This document shows positions 61,066 through 64,000 of a DNA stretch of 64,000 bases, piece by piece. The stretch's first letter is position 1. Each line of letters starts with the position of its first letter. A program made the translations under genes and the position numbers. Origin of the DNA: Bacillota bacterium (lineage in GTDB: Bacteria > Bacillota > Clostridia > Lachnospirales > Lachnospiraceae); NCBI GenBank assembly GCA_023390555.1, contig JAEWCQ010000044.1, positions 101,138-165,137 on the forward strand, written 5' to 3'. Under the pieces are notes generated by a model that saw only the letters and a program-made list of their open reading frames with translations, ran no database searches and had not been told where the DNA came from.

Positions 61066-62169
61066 CTATATCTGTTTCCCCTCTGCCAAGAGCTGCTCCA
61101 CCTGCTCTTTTTTTTCAAAAAGGACACAGCCGCCCGCATGGTCCTCGCGTAATACATCCTGCGTCTGTAACGCCAGAAACAGTCTTGACTGCAATGCTTC
61201 TCTGAGCGATGTGTCCCGGACATTGATGTCCGAATAAGGAGAAAAAGGGCATGGCTCTGCACCTCCATGCGAGTTGATATGAAAAAATCCTCTCCCTGCG
61301 GCCAGACATCCTCCGGAAGTCTTTTCATCCCCTGGAAAAGAAACAAACACCATTTCCGGATATCTTTTCCGAATGTCCTGAAGTTTATTTTTTAAAAATT
61401 CGCGCTCTTCCTCCCCAAACGCGAGTGATTTTGTCTCCGCAGTAACCGGCACATACTCAATATAAAAGACCGCTTTACAGCCCTGCTCTCTTAAGTCATC
61501 CAGAAATCCTGCGGAAACCGCCTCTCTGCGATTAGAAGTCGTAACCGTGACCGATGCACCAAAAATCAGATGCTGTTCCTTGATCTTCTGCATGGATGTC
61601 TGCAGCTTCTGGTAAATTCCGGCCCCCCGGCGTTCGTCCGTTTTTTCTTCCTGTCCTTCAATACTGAATACCGGAACCAGATTCCGGCACCGATCAAACA
61701 GCTGCAGATAGGTATCATCAATCATTGTTCCGTTCGTGAACACCGGAAACAGGATTTCCGGGATTTTGCCCGCAGTTTCAAGAACATCCCTTCGCAGCAA
61801 CGGTTCTCCGCCTGCTAAAAGTATGAAGCCCACACCAATCTCCCGTGCCTCTTCGAAAATTTGCTGCCACTCCGTATCCCGCAACTGACTGACCGCTTTT
61901 TCATCGGAGCAGGTATGATTAGATCTTGCATAGCATCCGGCACAGTGCAGATTGCACTGACTCGTGATACTAGCAATCAAAAAAGGCGGAATATGCTCTC
62001 CTCGTTCTTCCGCCTCTTGTCTGAGACGGGAAGCTTTTTTACTGAAATGGGCATATTTTGCCATAAATATACTTTCTGCCGGATCTTTTAATGTCGCCCG
62101 TATTGCACCTTTTACAATGTTCTCCACGCCTCCTGTCAGATAGCGCTCCAGCTGAAACTCTTTTTCCAT
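61066..62169 (-). CDS. Radical SAM protein
   Basis: A 367-residue radical S-adenosylmethionine protein. The cluster motif is ITSQCNLHCAGCYA near residue 75 and FILLAGGEPLLR is the SAM-binding GGEP region. C-terminal cysteines in GGCLAAGRGFFHINSHGGAEPCPF may bind a second cluster, SPASM-like. Relatives include peptide-modifying and heme-pathway enzymes, but no precursor peptide is seen nearby. It follows a TetR gene by 11 bp, so that regulator probably controls it. The ATG at 62169 follows GAGGGGAG. Confidence 0.87.
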   Translation of the reverse strand: MEKEFQLERYLTGGVENIVKGAIRATLKDPAESIFMAKYAHFSKKASRLRQEAEERGEHIPPFLIASITSQCNLHCAGCYARSNHTCSDEKAVSQLRDTEWQQIFEEAREIGVGFILLAGGEPLLRRDVLETAGKIPEILFPVFTNGTMIDDTYLQLFDRCRNLVPVFSIEGQEEKTDERRGAGIYQKLQTSMQKIKEQHLIFGASVTVTTSNRREAVSAGFLDDLREQGCKAVFYIEYVPVTAETKSLAFGEEEREFLKNKLQDIRKRYPEMVFVSFPGDEKTSGGCLAAGRGFFHINSHGGAEPCPFSPYSDINVRDTSLREALQSRLFLALQTQDVLREDHAGGCVLFEKKEQVEQLLAEGKQI

Positions 62170-62180
62170 AAATTCTCCCC

Positions 62181-62759
62181 TCACATCTGCTTGTCATCGG
62201 AACTGAGCCCGATCACACAATCAATCAGCTGGTCAATAAACCTGTTTCTTTGCTCTTCCTTTGTCAGATCATATCCACTGTATATCTGAAAAGAATCCGT
62301 AGACAGGACGGCTGCCTGTATTGGGGCTATCAGCTGCAACGCAACCAGCCTTAGCTGCATTTCTTCATATTGACTACCGTAAATTTCCCGCAGCAAGGGT
62401 ATCAGCGAAATCTCTGCCTGCAGGTCTCCATTTATCATGCACTGTTTCAACCTTTGAAGAATCTGCTTATCGTACTTTTCTCCCATACTGCAAAGATCTT
62501 TCAGTAATTTCCGAAGCTTTTCGACAGGTGAAAGGCCCGCTTTTATGTTCCGTGTGACCTCCAGCACCATCTCCTCCATGCGCCTGCCTATAACAATTCC
62601 AAACAAGTGATTTTTGGATTGATAATAATAATTCACCAGACCAATTCCAACACTGGCCCGCTCTGCAATCTGCCGCACAGTGACCGTATCCATATCCTCT
62701 GTTTCATTTAAAAGCTGATCTGCAGCCTGTAAAATCCGCTCTTTCGCATCTGCTTCCAT
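62181..62759 (-). CDS. TetR-family transcriptional regulator
   Basis: A 192-residue repressor. The helix-turn-helix is near residues 25-45 (TVRQIAERASVGIGLVNYYY), followed by a helical ligand domain. It is co-transcribed with the radical SAM gene. A TTGAAC/GTTCAA palindrome lies 30 bp upstream of the start, overlapping the likely -35 box, and is the probable operator. Confidence 0.88.
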   Translation of the reverse strand: MEADAKERILQAADQLLNETEDMDTVTVRQIAERASVGIGLVNYYYQSKNHLFGIVIGRRMEEMVLEVTRNIKAGLSPVEKLRKLLKDLCSMGEKYDKQILQRLKQCMINGDLQAEISLIPLLREIYGSQYEEMQLRLVALQLIAPIQAAVLSTDSFQIYSGYDLTKEEQRNRFIDQLIDCVIGLSSDDKQM

Positions 62760-62789
62760 ATGTTTTCTCCGTTCTTAATAATATATGTT

Positions 62790-62803
62790 TTGAACACGTT
62801 CAA
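62790..62803. promoter_or_regulatory. Candidate TetR operator
   Basis: TTGAACACGTTCAA has 6-bp arms with 2-bp spacing and overlaps a TTGAAC -35 box on the minus strand. Binding here would repress the regulator and the radical SAM gene. Confidence 0.5.
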
Positions 62804-62925
62804 TGATAGGGTAAAAAATGCAGAATGTCAAGATTTTCTATTTTTCATAGTCATCTGTTCATCAAATAATACTGAACTTTTTGCTTTTAAGATCAACTGA
62901 TAGATTTAAGGTGATGAATGCAAAA

Positions 62926-62967
62926 ACCGGAGATATTCACAGCATAATACTGCGAGATATCTCCGGT
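62926..62967 (-). terminator. Terminator after the toxin-immunity genes
   Basis: ACCGGAGATAT and ATATCTCCGGT form an 11-bp stem with a 20-base loop, followed by U5 on the minus strand. The rest of the 319-bp gap at 62760-63078 shows only the TetR operator region and AT-rich sequence. Confidence 0.65.
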
Positions 62968-63078
62968 GTGGTGTTTTTAATTTGGTATTTGGATTCATTA
63001 TTTTCTCCTTACCCTCTCTCTGAATGGAGACGTTATAACATTTTTTCAGGGATGTCAGGAAGAACTAAAACAAATTTG

Positions 63079-63555
63079 TTACTTTTTATTATTATATTCT
63101 TCTAAATCCTCTGCTAAAGGAATATTTTTTTTAAATATATCAACAATATTATCATTTTTGCTAATGAGAATTACCATCGAGCTATCCCACGGAACAATTT
63201 CAATCTCCGCAAGTGGATGCTGTATAGATATGGGGTTTTCCCAAAGCCCCTCATATCCTTCTGCCTGGGGGAATTTATATTTTAAGATTTCATCCTTACG
63301 AATATTTTTCGAAAACCCAGAAAGGACTCCCCATATCCACTGAAAATCTTCTTTTTGAATCATTTGCGATAATTCATCTCCTGTAACCCAACAATATTCT
63401 TTTGACAGTAATTCTGTATATTTTTCGCTCTGGGGATAACATTCATGTCCTGTAATTAACCAATTATAATTATTTTGAGCATTGTCGATTGCAGAAAAAA
63501 TTTTTTTTAAATATGTAAAATATTCTTCTCCTCTATCTAAAATTATTCCTTTCAA
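63079..63555 (-). CDS. Probable immunity protein, DUF2691-like
   Basis: A 158-residue cytoplasmic protein: MKGIILDRGEEYFTYLKKIF, NWLITGHECYPQ, FQWIWGVLSGFS, and ISIQHPLAEIEIVPWDSSMVILISK. The last segment resembles DUF2691-type proteins; that match is from memory and modest. The gene is much more AT-rich than its neighbours, which suggests transfer. It follows the toxin end by 16 bp, the position expected of an immunity gene. Confidence 0.65.
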   Translation of the reverse strand: MKGIILDRGEEYFTYLKKIFSAIDNAQNNYNWLITGHECYPQSEKYTELLSKEYCWVTGDELSQMIQKEDFQWIWGVLSGFSKNIRKDEILKYKFPQAEGYEGLWENPISIQHPLAEIEIVPWDSSMVILISKNDNIVDIFKKNIPLAEDLEEYNNKK

Positions 63556-63571
63556 TTATTATTCCTCCATC

Positions 63572-64000
63572 TTATTTACTTCTTTTAGGATTTCCATCAC
63601 TCCAATCCCAAGTATGTTCATGTGGGTACTCAGAATGCGTCTTTGGATTTCCGTGGTTCGTCATATCTACATCTCTATATGCATTTCCGTTTGAATCGTA
63701 CCACCGCCTCGTTGTCACATTTCCAGTCTCATCCAATATATCCACACTCGAATTTGGTGTTCCTCTAGTACCAGGATTATTATGGACAAAAGCATGGTTA
63801 CTTGATGGTGTTATATCAATCTCTTTCCCTAAATTGCTTATTACTTTTGTATCTTTACCACTTTGTGCCGCAACTTCTGCTTTTTTCCCGGTCTTGGCCG
63901 CTTTCTTTGCCTTCTCAGCCGCTTTTTCGGCAGCCTCGGCTGCCTCCAATGCCTTATCTGCCTTCTTTGCATCCTTTGCCAGCTCGGCTACTTTCCCCGC
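63572..64000 (-). CDS. C-terminal end of a polymorphic toxin (5' truncated by window)
   Basis: 142 codons remain open to the right edge. An Ala/Lys/Glu-rich helix (EAAEAAEKAAEKAKKAAKTG) leads to a compact C-terminal domain with TRRWYDSNGNAYRDVDMTNH and the histidine-rich GNPKTHSEYPHEHTWDW. An Ala-rich linker before a small His-rich domain is the layout of polymorphic toxins, whose tips are often nucleases. It may be of the type-24 toxin group, but I am not certain. The following small gene is the likely immunity partner. Confidence 0.7.
   Translation of the reverse strand, partial: AGKVAELAKDAKKADKALEAAEAAEKAAEKAKKAAKTGKKAEVAAQSGKDTKVISNLGKEIDITPSSNHAFVHNNPGTRGTPNSSVDILDETGNVTTRRWYDSNGNAYRDVDMTNHGNPKTHSEYPHEHTWDWSDGNPKRSK

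Noticed and set aside
1..64000. tRNA, rRNA, CRISPR, insertion sequences or prophage
   Set aside because: I saw no transposase, integrase, phage structural gene, regularly spaced repeat array or cloverleaf-like sequence in either strand by eye; a covariance search was not possible.

Overview
The window looks like the chromosome of an anaerobic Gram-positive gut-type Firmicute, most likely a Lachnospiraceae-like member of Clostridia. The evidence is strong AGGAGG ribosome-binding sites, TTG starts after good Shine-Dalgarno sequences, lipoprotein solute-binding proteins, MecA, a CwlD-type amidase, a clostridial 2x[4Fe-4S] ferredoxin, a DUF1858-type protein, NifI-like PII proteins, and moderate GC content with AT-rich intergenic DNA. 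No rRNA, tRNA, CRISPR array, insertion sequence or prophage was seen.

Layout. 1-1118: the 5' part of aspA, divergent from an Lrp/AsnC regulator. 1127-6160: a complete urease operon, ureAB(fused)-C-E-F-G-D. 6290-12782: a cytidylate-kinase-like protein, a receiver-histidine kinase and the urea ABC transporter urtABCDE. 12987-16540: an AraC-type response regulator and a large hybrid sensor kinase. 16729-30127: a LacI-controlled glycan locus with a carbohydrate ABC transporter, MBL hydrolase, GH43, GH2 beta-mannosidase, GH1, a P-loop kinase and a GH13_18 phosphorylase. 30574-31170: an orphan duplicated-domain protein. 31281-46006: a nitrogen-compound locus. 46171-50886: housekeeping genes (dCMP deaminase, upp, a phosphatase-like protein, Sua5, galM, amidase). 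51077-62759: small proteins, a GH18 protein, mecA, ferredoxin, a MerR regulator, gdpP-rplI-dnaB, and a radical SAM gene with its TetR regulator. 63079-64000: a probable immunity gene and the C-terminal end of a polymorphic toxin, cut by the window edge.

How the genes work together. UrtABCDE imports urea and urease splits it to ammonia and CO2. About 25 kb away, an eight-gene operon (38187 to 31281) encodes two NifI-like PII proteins, an Nrt/Tau-type ABC permease and ATPase, a carbon-nitrogen hydrolase, two iron-type alcohol dehydrogenases and a GabT-type aminotransferase. Next to it are a PucR regulator, an APC permease, two orphan Nrt/Tau-type binding proteins, an agmatinase/guanidinase-family ureohydrolase and two cyclase-family hydrolases. 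The inferred theme is scavenging of guanidino, ureido or amide nitrogen: the ureohydrolase would release urea for urease, and the carbon skeleton would be transaminated and reduced. The substrate cannot be fixed from sequence.

Regulation. Seven transcription units in the urea and nitrogen loci carry a terminator-like hairpin in the 5' leader just before the first gene. This suggests shared control by premature termination. Two of these hairpins contain a nested hexaloop with A at position 1 and G at position 4, as in ANTAR-protein targets; the other five do not.
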